Positions 1-5,581 of a stretch of DNA of 5,581 bases are shown piece by piece. Position numbers and translations under genes: made by a program. Source of the stretch: CAXBDP01 sp041689935 (GTDB lineage: Bacteria > Bacteroidota > Bacteroidia > Cytophagales > Cyclobacteriaceae); NCBI GenBank assembly GCA_041689935.1, contig JBDNFI010000024.1, positions 1-5,581 of the forward strand. Direction: 5' to 3'. Each line of letters starts with the position of its first letter. The stretch's first letter is position 1. Below the pieces are notes generated by a model. The model had not been told where the DNA came from. It searched no databases and saw only the letters and a program-made list of their open reading frames with translations.

Positions 1-144
1 CTGCATTGGAATAAGGAATTTCTTCAGGTCAAACAGAGATTGAATGTACAAAATAAACGGGTTTTTAGGATATACGTTTGGCCTTTTTGCTTTTATTCTA
101 TCCTCATGCCGAATATTCAGTTAATTTTGTGCAAAGAATTGTGA
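1..144 (+). CDS. Possible 3' end of an upstream gene (doubtful)
   Basis: Frame 1 is open from the first base to a TGA at 142-144, giving 47 codons with no start in view. The stop falls one base before the methyltransferase ATG, which would be typical operon spacing. I do not recognise the peptide, which begins LHWNKEFLQVKQRLNV and ends in a hydrophobic stretch. Against it, two perfect matches to the Bacteroidota -7 element lie inside the same stretch, which is more like a leader region, and an open run of this length can occur by chance. Whether this is a gene tail can only be decided from the sequence upstream of the window. Confidence 0.2.
   Translation: MHWNKEFLQVKQRLNVQNKRVFRIYVWPFCFYSILMPNIQLILCKEL
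73..80 (+). promoter_or_regulatory. Candidate -7 element TACGTTTG upstream of methyltransferase
   Basis: TACGTTTG matches the Bacteroidota -7 consensus TAnnTTTG exactly and would start a transcript near position 87, leaving a leader of about 58 nt before the ATG at 146. No TTG is seen at the usual -33 spacing; the nearest one (40-42) is too far upstream. It competes with the second candidate at 122-129. Confidence 0.35.
122..129 (+). promoter_or_regulatory. Candidate -7 element TAATTTTG just upstream of methyltransferase
   Basis: TAATTTTG is another exact match to TAnnTTTG, followed by TGC, as is common in Bacteroidota promoters. Transcription would start near 135 and give a very short leader of about 10 nt. 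No TTG sits at the expected -33 distance. One of the two elements, or both, may drive the methyltransferase gene. Confidence 0.35.
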
Positions 145-145
145 A

Positions 146-940
146 ATGAGTACGTACACGACTGAAATTGCGTCTGACAAAATAGTATCTGACAATCCCA
201 TTCATCAGCGATTGCTGAAGGCATATTACGCGGCATTGCCTTATGTGAAAGGCGATTTGCTCGAATTGGGCTGTGGCGAGGGTAGGGGAGTTGAATTACT
301 CGCACCTGCCGCCAAAAGTTATAAGGCGTTGGATAAGATTCAGGAGGTGATTGATAAATTGAGCACTAAATTCCCAAAAATCGAATTTATTCAAGGCAAT
401 ATTCCACCGCTGCCTGCTGCCATGTCAGAGAGTTTTGATACGGTGGTTAGTTTTCAGGTGATAGAACATATCCGGGACGACAAGGCATTTCTGAAGGAAA
501 TATATCGAGTACTTAAGCCAGGTGGTAAGGCTATTATTTCTACTCCCAATATCAATTGGACGCTTTCACGGAATCCTTGGCATGAGCGGGAGTACACACC
601 CAGTGAGCTGAAAGTTCTGTGCGAAAGCATTTTTGATGAAGTGGAAGCCAAAGGAATTGCAGGCAATCAGAAAGTGATGAGGTATTACGAAGAAAATAAG
701 AAATCGGTAAATAAGATTATGCGTTGGGACATTCTGAAACTGCAATACCGCTTGCCAGCTTCCGTTTTGCGTGTGCCTTATGAGCTTCTTAATCGCCTCA
801 ATAGAAATAAGTTGCAAGGAAAGAATGATAGTTTGGTGGCGAGCATACGTCATGAAGATTATTATGAAGTGGAAGACCCAAAGCAAGGACTAGACTTATT
901 TTATATTCTGCATAAAAAGAAGGCTTTAAGTAACCACTAG
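146..940 (+). CDS. Class I SAM-dependent methyltransferase
   Basis: This 264-residue protein has a Rossmann-type SAM-binding domain of the Methyltransf_11/23 kind. Motif I is E40-L-G-C-G-E-G46, the ribose-contacting acidic residue is probably D63, and FDTVVSFQVIEHI (97-109) is motif IV with the post-strand E-H pair. LKPGG (123-127) is the usual motif before strand 5, followed by ISTPN. There is no signal peptide or membrane segment, so it should be cytoplasmic. The C-terminal 120 residues are basic and helical and probably form the acceptor-binding part. The substrate cannot be read from sequence; related enzymes often modify sugars, lipids or quinones. The ATG at 146 is preceded by an in-frame TAA at 122-124, and no Shine-Dalgarno is visible, as is usual in Bacteroidota. 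The gene converges on the DUF2723 gene and ends in a strong terminator. Confidence 0.93.
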   Translation: MSTYTTEIASDKIVSDNPIHQRLLKAYYAALPYVKGDLLELGCGEGRGVELLAPAAKSYKALDKIQEVIDKLSTKFPKIEFIQGNIPPLPAAMSESFDTVVSFQVIEHIRDDKAFLKEIYRVLKPGGKAIISTPNINWTLSRNPWHEREYTPSELKVLCESIFDEVEAKGIAGNQKVMRYYEENKKSVNKIMRWDILKLQYRLPASVLRVPYELLNRLNRNKLQGKNDSLVASIRHEDYYEVEDPKQGLDLFYILHKKKALSNH

Positions 941-970
941 GTTTTCAAACCAATAATTCACTGCTTCAAT

Positions 971-1037
971 CTGCCATTGAAATGGCGGGAGGGTGGTGTA
1001 TCAATTATCCTCCCGCTGATTTCGAAGGCAGTTTTTT
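971..1037 (+). terminator. Intrinsic terminator of the methyltransferase gene
   Basis: Positions 971-992 pair with 1009-1031. The inner arm GCGGGAGG (985-992) pairs perfectly with CCTCCCGC (1009-1016), GAAAT (979-983) pairs with ATTTC (1019-1023), and the outer arm CTGCC (971-975) pairs with GGCAG (1027-1031). There is one A-A mismatch, one G-U pair and a small internal asymmetry. Six T residues (1032-1037) follow directly. The long GC-rich stem plus T-run, 30 nt after the stop codon, is a classic rho-independent terminator in the plus direction. Confidence 0.85.
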
Positions 1038-1090
1038 ATACTTATTGCCTTTTGAGCAAGGTGTAAGCGTTGAAATATTTGTCCTAAATA

Positions 1091-1122
1091 AAAAAGAGGT
1101 AGCCTATTGGATACCTCTTTTT
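1091..1122. terminator. Bidirectional intrinsic terminator between convergent genes
   Basis: AAAAAGAGGTA (1091-1101) and TACCTCTTTTT (1112-1122) form a perfect 11-bp inverted repeat, with a possible two-pair CC/GG extension inside the loop. The A-run on one side and the T-run on the other make the hairpin work as a terminator on both strands. It lies 22 nt beyond the stop of the minus-strand DUF2723 gene, so it probably ends that transcript. It would also back up the methyltransferase terminator. Confidence 0.85.
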
Positions 1123-1144
1123 GGTTAAAATTAACAATATGGGT

Positions 1145-4126
1145 TTATCTCAATATTCTTTCTACGCCGGTTGCACCGTAATGGCGGTTGAGCATATTAT
1201 CATATTTGATGGCCAATTCTTCTTGGTCATAATTGCGCATAAGTCGTTGAAGATTCATTAGCGTTACCAAGTTAATGCGCAATTCATTGCCTATTTCACG
1301 ATCTTCCTCAATCATGTACGCCATCATTTCATCCGCACGACGAGCAAGTATCTCAGCAATATCTATTGCCTTATCTACTTCACCCACTTTGAATAGCATA
1401 TCCACCGTCTGTAATCCAGAGAAATCAAAAGGGATAACCTCATCCGGCATAGCTGAAAGCGATTTTAGAATAACTTCTTTCGCTTTTTCTTCTTCATCCT
1501 GCAAGTACAATGCACTAGCAAGTTCATTAAAAGCCGATCTATGGTTCAACACAAAGAATCTGTAATCTTGGCTATTGTAAGTGTTTGGATCATCCAACCC
1601 TCTGTAATCGAATTTATTCACAAGCATATCGTACATTTTCTCCGTATCAATTAGGTTGTCTAATGGATAGCCTGCTGGTTTTTTTACGGGCAGTAATCTG
1701 TAGACAGTTCCTTCTTGCACCGTATAGTCTTTCAAATCAAATCCGATAGTAGCCAATGATGTATTGTTGAAATATATAGGTCTTTCCCAATTGCCATTGG
1801 CGATTAAGTCAAGAATCATCAAGCTGGCCTTATCAATACTATTACCAGTAAGTGACCATTCCATTCTTGAAGTGATAAATGGCTTTAAGTTATCTGGGAT
1901 TAGGCCAGACGCTTTGATTGCTGCGGTATCTACATCCAAATAGAAATTTTTAGAAGGAATAATGTAAAGCTCTCTCCCAGATTGAGTTGGAAATCTTAGA
2001 TTCTCACTCTCATTTTTGATCAGGTTGATATAGCTTTTTACATTAATTCCTCTTTTGATATTTTCATTGGAGCTTTCAAGCAATTGCAAATAATCGTTGG
2101 TGCCAGTTCTGTAGTTTTTCTTTTCTAGTGTGAATGGAAAAGGTTCTGATTCATACGTTGGTCGAGTCATTTGGTCAATATACCAATCGGTATTGAAATA
2201 GCTCAAAACAACCACTCTCACATCCGTTCGGAATCCTTCCACTTCCTGCGCGTACCAAAGCGGGAACGTATCATTATCCCCTCCAGTAAATAAAATACCA
2301 TTAGTAGCGACACCTGCCAGCATATTTTTAGCAGAATCGGTGGAGAAAAACCTATTGCTTCTATCATGATCGTCCCAGTTTTGAGCAATGAGAATAATAG
2401 GAGCCGACATGCAAACCGCTGTGACGAGCATTGCAGCCAGCTTCTTTGATTTGATGGCTTTGCTCACATAATGGTAAATACCCATTACGCCTAAGCCAAT
2501 CCAAAGTCCAAAAGCATAGAATGACCCCACGTAAATATAATCTCTCTCTCGTGGCTCCACAGGAGGAGAATTGAGGTAGAGAATCAATACGATGCCCATC
2601 ATTAGGAAAAGCATAAGCGTAAACAAAAAGCTATTGAAATCCTCTTTGTATTGGAAAATGAGCCCAATGATTCCTAGGATAAGGGGAATCATGAAATATT
2701 GATTTCTGGCTTTATTATTTGCCAGTAATTCGGGAAGGTTTTTACCTGAGTCTAGCGGTGATAGCCATTCTGCATTTTGAATATCCGAAGATCTACCTGA
2801 GAAGTTCCAGAAAAAATAACGCCAATACATGTGGCTCATTTGATGTTGGAACATGAACTTTAGGTTATCCATAAAGCTCGGTGTTCTGCCCTCGGGTAGT
2901 CCAAGCATATCCCTATAGATTTCTACGTGGCGTGGATTGGTGCTCCATGCTCTAGGCAGAATAGTGCTTTGATCGGGATCGTAAATATTTTTTAATCTGT
3001 AATCGGCAATTTCATAAGAGCCTTCGTCGCGGTAATACACAGGTGAGCCTAATTTTTGATCAATAACGTTGGCCGTGAAATATTGTCCGTGCAATAAAGG
3101 ACGCTCACCATATTGCTCTCTTTTCAAATAGGAAATAAAACCCATCACACTGCCCGGGTCGTTCTCGTCTATTGGCGTATCATAGCCCGATCTGATAACT
3201 ACAATCGTGTAGGAAGAATAGCCAATGAGGATAAATGCAAAACAGAGAAGTGCTGTGTTAACTAATGGTCTGCTGTTTTTATAGCTCCATCTGATGCCAT
3301 ATATCAATAGGCCCAATGTGAGCACAATAAAAGTGATCAACCCCGAGCTAAAGGGTAGTCCGAAGGAGTTGACAAATAATACTTCTAATGAGCCAACGAC
3401 GGAGGGAAAACCTGTAATTACTCCATTATTGATGATGATTAATATTACACCACTAATCATTAATGCAATGATTCCTCCTTTTACAGTTGGGTTATGCTTT
3501 TTAAAATAATAGAGTAACCCAAGGGCAGGGATGGTCACTAAGTTGAGCAAATGGACACCAATAGATAAGCCCATCATATATGCAATAAGGATCAGCCATC
3601 GTTGTTCTATTTCTTCATCTTCAATTCTATCCCATTTCAGAAATGCCCAAATCACCCAAGCTGTAAAGAAGGACGACATGGCATACACTTCGGCTTCAAC
3701 AGCAGAGAACCAAAAGGAGTCAGTAAATGCATACGCTAAAGAACCGACCAAACCCGCGCCAATAATCGCATAGATTTGCCCTTCGTTTTGAAAAGTGTCT
3801 TTGATTTTCCAAAGTTTTAAGCCCAACATGGTGATCGACCAGAACATGAAAAGGATGGTAGCGCCACTAAATATTGCGCTGGAGAAATTGATCCACCAAG
3901 CAATCTGTTCCACATCGCTAAAGGCAAGCATGGAGAACATCCTATTCACCAGTAAGAAAAATGGTGCTCCTGGTGGGTGTGGAACTTGCAGTTTGTAAGA
4001 TACGGCTATGAATTCGCTAGGATCCCAAAAGCTTGCTGTAGGCTCAATGGTGAGGGTATATACTATCGTAGCAATGATAAAAACTATCCAACCAGTGAGG
4101 TTATTGAGCTTTTTGAATAAGGTCAT
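1145..4126 (-). CDS. DUF2723 polytopic membrane protein, putative GT-C glycosyltransferase (TMEM260-like)
   Basis: The protein has 993 residues, normal for Bacteroidota DUF2723 proteins. About twelve hydrophobic helices are visible: roughly 12-28, 75-101, 118-136, 147-165, 177-208 (two), 217-234, 261-279, 288-311, 475-491, 498-518, 528-553 and 562-581. A soluble insert lies at about 312-474 and a large soluble C-terminal part at 582-993. The first loop carries SFWDPSEF with D35 and E38, followed by HPPG (50-53); acidic residues there are the expected catalytic site of GT-C enzymes. Other hallmark blocks are SPPVEPRERDYIYVGSFYA (519-537), WDDHDRSNRFF (584-594) and GDNDTFPLWYAQEVEGFRTD (616-635). 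The last 130 residues are helical and TPR-like. Eukaryotic TMEM260, which contains DUF2723, is a protein O-mannosyltransferase; transfer of a sugar from a lipid carrier to exported proteins is therefore an inference here. The ATG at 4126 follows a candidate promoter by about 27 nt. Confidence 0.93.
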   Translation of the reverse strand: MTLFKKLNNLTGWIVFIIATIVYTLTIEPTASFWDPSEFIAVSYKLQVPHPPGAPFFLLVNRMFSMLAFSDVEQIAWWINFSSAIFSGATILFMFWSITMLGLKLWKIKDTFQNEGQIYAIIGAGLVGSLAYAFTDSFWFSAVEAEVYAMSSFFTAWVIWAFLKWDRIEDEEIEQRWLILIAYMMGLSIGVHLLNLVTIPALGLLYYFKKHNPTVKGGIIALMISGVILIIINNGVITGFPSVVGSLEVLFVNSFGLPFSSGLITFIVLTLGLLIYGIRWSYKNSRPLVNTALLCFAFILIGYSSYTIVVIRSGYDTPIDENDPGSVMGFISYLKREQYGERPLLHGQYFTANVIDQKLGSPVYYRDEGSYEIADYRLKNIYDPDQSTILPRAWSTNPRHVEIYRDMLGLPEGRTPSFMDNLKFMFQHQMSHMYWRYFFWNFSGRSSDIQNAEWLSPLDSGKNLPELLANNKARNQYFMIPLILGIIGLIFQYKEDFNSFLFTLMLFLMMGIVLILYLNSPPVEPRERDYIYVGSFYAFGLWIGLGVMGIYHYVSKAIKSKKLAAMLVTAVCMSAPIILIAQNWDDHDRSNRFFSTDSAKNMLAGVATNGILFTGGDNDTFPLWYAQEVEGFRTDVRVVVLSYFNTDWYIDQMTRPTYESEPFPFTLEKKNYRTGTNDYLQLLESSNENIKRGINVKSYINLIKNESENLRFPTQSGRELYIIPSKNFYLDVDTAAIKASGLIPDNLKPFITSRMEWSLTGNSIDKASLMILDLIANGNWERPIYFNNTSLATIGFDLKDYTVQEGTVYRLLPVKKPAGYPLDNLIDTEKMYDMLVNKFDYRGLDDPNTYNSQDYRFFVLNHRSAFNELASALYLQDEEEKAKEVILKSLSAMPDEVIPFDFSGLQTVDMLFKVGEVDKAIDIAEILARRADEMMAYMIEEDREIGNELRINLVTLMNLQRLMRNYDQEELAIKYDNMLNRHYGATGVERILR

Positions 4127-4152
4127 AGATAATTGAATTTGTGAAACAGAGG

Positions 4153-4160
4153 CGAAAATA
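4153..4160 (-). promoter_or_regulatory. Candidate -7 element for the DUF2723 gene
   Basis: Read on the minus strand, the bases are TATTTTCG followed by CC, a one-mismatch variant of TAnnTTTG. Transcription would start near 4148 and give a leader of about 22 nt before the ATG at 4126. A TTG lies further upstream, but only 13 nt from the element, shorter than the usual spacing. The gap to the upstream TIGR03643 gene is 93 bp with no convincing terminator, so read-through from that gene is also possible. Confidence 0.35.
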
Positions 4161-4219
4161 CTAAATTAAAACGCAACGTATGTTCATTATTCAGACCAAA
4201 TTCTGTTTCGAGGGTATTT

Positions 4220-4495
4220 TTATCTTTTTGAGACCTTATTAAAACTAATAGCCTTCTGTCTGCTGCATTTGAAAGGGCCCTTCGTGAAGTCCCTTTTTTG
4301 TAAGTGTTTAGTAGTTCGATTCGTTACTCTTTTGCGCCACATCTTGAAGGAGGATTCTTTCATATTGTTCCTCATCAATTTTGTCACCTCAGACTCTTTG
4401 ATTCCAAATTGGGCTTCTATTGCATCAAAGGTAGTTCGATCTTCCCATGCCATTTCGATTATTCTATCAATGTCGACCTCGGTAAATTCTGTCAT
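4220..4495 (-). CDS. TIGR03643 / DUF2805 family small protein
   Basis: This 91-residue protein has the conserved features of the TIGR03643 (DUF2805) family, whose members are usually about 75-90 residues. They are VDIDRIIEMAWEDRTTFDAI (7-26), AQFGIKESEV (28-37), the Met/Trp-rich SSFKMWRKRVTNR (48-60), and FKCSRQK (75-81), followed by a short variable basic tail. The first 45 residues read like a helix-turn-helix, and the middle is strongly basic, so nucleic-acid binding is plausible but unproven; no function is established for the family. It has no signal peptide or membrane segment. The start is well fixed: an in-frame TAA directly abuts the ATG at 4495. The same ATG overlaps the stop of a possible 35-codon ORF as ATGA. 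The gene lies upstream of, and in the same direction as, the DUF2723 gene, 93 bp away. Confidence 0.9.
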   Translation of the reverse strand: MTEFTEVDIDRIIEMAWEDRTTFDAIEAQFGIKESEVTKLMRNNMKESSFKMWRKRVTNRTTKHLQKRDFTKGPFKCSRQKAISFNKVSKR

Positions 4496-4599
4496 TTAAT
4501 TGAAACATCAAAGAGAAAGGACTGTTCAGCGAAGAAGTGCAATTCATCAAAAACGGCCTTATTGGGCAATTGAATGACACCAAGCTTATCCTCCCGCAT
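4492..4599 (-). CDS. Possible small ORF coupled to the TIGR03643 gene
   Basis: An ATG at 4599 opens a 35-codon frame encoding MREDKLGVIQLPNKAVFDEL (1-20) followed by a Phe-rich end, HFFAEQSFLFDVSIK. Its TGA overlaps the start of the TIGR03643 gene as ATGA, an arrangement typical of translational coupling. It lies downstream of the candidate -7 element at 4645-4652, so it would be in the same transcript. I recognise no family, and no Shine-Dalgarno precedes it, which is uninformative in this phylum. It may be a real small gene, a leader peptide, or just open leader sequence. Confidence 0.25.
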   Translation of the reverse strand: MREDKLGVIQLPNKAVFDELHFFAEQSFLFDVSIK

Positions 4600-4644
4600 G
4601 TTTAAGCGAATATTTGCGCAATTTGATTCATACTAGGCATGTTG

Positions 4645-4652
4645 CAAAAATA
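4645..4652 (-). promoter_or_regulatory. Candidate -7 element for the TIGR03643 gene
   Basis: On the minus strand the bases read TATTTTTG followed by CAAC, an exact match to TAnnTTTG in a typical sequence setting. Transcription would begin near 4638-4640, leaving about 145 nt before the ATG at 4495. That leader contains the 35-codon ORF and an 8-bp palindrome, TTGCGCAA (4614-4621). No clear -33 TTG is present upstream. Confidence 0.45.
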
Positions 4653-5126
4653 GATTTTCTTAAAGCGCTACCATTAAACTAGGTAATAGCAATGCCTTCA
4701 ACACATCTCGATCAATTTATAAAAAATTAAATCAGTGCTAGCTAAAGAGAAAACGCTCCGTCGAAACAACAAGCAAATGTTCAAAGGAAACCACTAAAGT
4801 TGAAGGCAATCTTTTTTGAAAGGATGTTTAAGATTTTGGGCTAAGTTGACTATTTGAATTACCGCATTATTTTCTGTTTATTTATTAATTCGTTGAAGCG
4901 CAGGATGTAGTCGTTTTTATTTATCCATTTCGCACCATGAAATCCGAAAAATGATTGAAGATTTATTTTACTGATTCTTAATGGATTAGAGGTTATTTCT
5001 CATAAATTTACCTTATGATTTATTTGATTAGTCTTTTTTAAATCTAGCTTTTAATAACTACATTTTAAATTTCTAATCTATTTTTAGAAAAATTATTATT
5101 AGCTTCACGAATAATTTTAAAAATAG
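4653..5126. other. Gene-free stretch, mostly AT-rich
   Basis: No intact gene is seen on either strand, and no tRNA- or rRNA-like sequence. From about 4860 onward the sequence is visibly more AT-rich than the genes to the left. It contains the short minus-strand open segment at 4859-4999, described separately, and AT-rich inverted repeats near its right end: TTCTAA/TTAGAA at 5071-5089, and AAAATTATT (5089-5097) with AATAATTTT (5110-5118). The composition and loss of coding order suggest decayed or acquired DNA. Confidence 0.5.
4859..4999 (-). pseudogene. Possible 3' remnant of a decayed gene
   Basis: On the minus strand, 46 codons are open between a TGA (5002-5000) and a TAA (4861-4859), with no good start codon. 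The peptide contains NPLRISKINLQSFFGFHGAK and then WINKNDYILRFNELINKQ. The codons for NDYILRFNE mostly end in C or G, against the AT-rich surroundings, which suggests past coding. The pattern S-(F/Y)-x-G after a basic SK-x-N-L run faintly resembles the C-terminal thumb region of bacterial reverse transcriptases, but this is a weak resemblance from memory and other families are possible. Upstream the frame is broken by stops. Confidence 0.2.
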
Positions 5127-5130
5127 GTCG

Positions 5131-5138
5131 TTTGTACC
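5131..5138 (+). promoter_or_regulatory. Weak promoter candidate for the lipoprotein gene
   Basis: TTTGTACC followed by TT is the right half and start-site region often seen in Bacteroidota promoters, but the preceding bases are GTCG and not TAnn, and no -33 TTG is visible. If used, transcription would start near 5139-5142 with a leader of about 65 nt. That leader contains a small hairpin, TTTGC (5172-5176) with GCAAA (5181-5185), about 20 nt before the start codon. Confidence 0.25.
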
Positions 5139-5204
5139 TTAGTCAATATTAATAGCCAACGGACGGTTTTATTTGCCTAAGCAAAATTTATTACGAAATC
5201 TGAC

Positions 5205-5581
5205 ATGAAATTTAGCTTAATTCTATTTTTATCAATTATTTTTTTAACAAGCTGCACCAAAGAAGAAATAAGTATTTTACCAATTTCTGAAGTTCATGGA
5301 GAGTATACAGGTGTCGCTCAAAAATTTATAATCCAACCATTAAACATTTCTGATCCAAACTCAAATACACCAAAAAGGGAGAATTATAGAGTGAGGATTT
5401 CTCAATCTTCTACAAACAATACTCCTTTGGCAATTGTACCTATTGGGAGTGATTTTACCAGCAGTTTCAATGCAAATGCTGACATGATTTTTTCAGGCGG
5501 ATTGATAAACGTCCCCAACCAAACCCAAGGTGTTTCGAATATTTCTTCAACAGATGGCGGCCTATATATTCATAAAACCAA
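5205..5581 (+). CDS. Lipoprotein, 5' part (runs off the window)
   Basis: The first 125 codons are visible and the gene continues beyond the window. The N-terminus is a lipoprotein signal peptide: K2, a hydrophobic core (about 3-14), and the lipobox L14-T-S-C17. After the acylated cysteine comes T-K-E-E, which fits the K-(D/E)-(D/E) export signal of surface lipoproteins described in Bacteroidota, so the outer face of the outer membrane is a likely location. The mature part is polar, rich in Asn, Ser and Thr, and looks beta-stranded, with HGEYTG (31-36) and later YRVRIS and DMIFSGG. A calycin or lipocalin-like fold is a loose possibility; I do not recognise the family. The start is supported by an in-frame TAA at 5178-5180 and by the signal peptide. 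Its codons are more A/T-ending than those of the DUF2723 gene. Confidence 0.8.
   Translation, partial: MKFSLILFLSIIFLTSCTKEEISILPISEVHGEYTGVAQKFIIQPLNISDPNSNTPKRENYRVRISQSSTNNTPLAIVPIGSDFTSSFNANADMIFSGGLINVPNQTQGVSNISSTDGGLYIHKT

Noticed and set aside
454..886. Minus-strand open frames opposite the methyltransferase
   Set aside because: The methyltransferase motifs are intact on the plus strand, and these frames show no protein family features.
1275..3998. Plus-strand open frames of 67-96 codons within the DUF2723 gene
   Set aside because: They are antisense to a full-length, well-conserved gene and have Ser/Ile-rich, unstructured translations typical of shadow frames.
4269..4573. Overlapping plus-strand open frames of 76 and 89 codons opposite the TIGR03643 gene
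   Set aside because: They lie antisense to a clear family member with strong conserved motifs and have no recognisable protein features of their own.
4736..4795. A 19-codon plus-strand frame from a GTG, with a basic translation
   Set aside because: It is very short, has no promoter or coding signature, and resembles no family that I know.
4693..4808. Inverted repeat TGCCTTCAAC (4693-4702) and GTTGAAGGCA (4799-4808), considered as ends of a small mobile element
   Set aside because: It is only 10 bp, has no flanking target duplication that I could find, and a pair of this length is not surprising in a region of this size.
4653..5204. Possible CRISPR array, tRNA or structured RNA in the large gap
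   Set aside because: There are no regularly spaced repeats, no cloverleaf or conserved loops, and only AT-rich hairpins expected from the base composition.

Overview
The window looks like chromosomal DNA of a Bacteroidota bacterium, probably a marine or environmental member of Cytophagales or a related order. The reasons are a roughly 1000-residue DUF2723 membrane protein of the type common in that phylum, a TIGR03643/DUF2805 small protein, start codons without Shine-Dalgarno sequences, several matches to the Bacteroidota -7 promoter element TAnnTTTG, and a lipoprotein whose N-terminus (C-T-K-E-E) resembles the Bacteroidota lipoprotein export signal. The genus cannot be fixed from the sequence.

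Layout. Positions 1-145 are the leader of the first gene. They hold two good -7 elements, and also an open frame that could be the tail of an upstream gene. Positions 146-940 (+) encode a class I SAM-dependent methyltransferase. It converges on a large minus-strand gene (1145-4126) for a DUF2723 polytopic membrane protein, a putative GT-C-type glycosyltransferase related to the TMEM260 family. The 204 bp between their ends hold two convincing intrinsic terminators, one a long hairpin for the methyltransferase and one symmetric hairpin that can serve both strands. Upstream of the DUF2723 gene, on the same strand, is a TIGR03643 family gene (4220-4495). It is preceded by a possible 35-codon ORF that overlaps its start by ATGA, and by a perfect -7 element at 4645-4652.

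Positions 4600-5204 contain no intact gene. Most of the stretch is markedly AT-rich. It holds one short minus-strand open segment (4859-4999) that may be the 3' remnant of a decayed gene. At 5205 a plus-strand lipoprotein gene begins and runs off the end of the window.

Functionally, the methyltransferase and the DUF2723 protein could both act in surface glycan or glycoprotein biosynthesis, but they are convergent and not co-transcribed, so the link is only positional. The TIGR03643 protein is of unknown function. I did not find a clearly new multi-gene system. The best leads are the ATGA-coupled small ORF in front of the TIGR03643 gene, the export-signal-like lipoprotein, and the possible gene remnant in the AT-rich gap.
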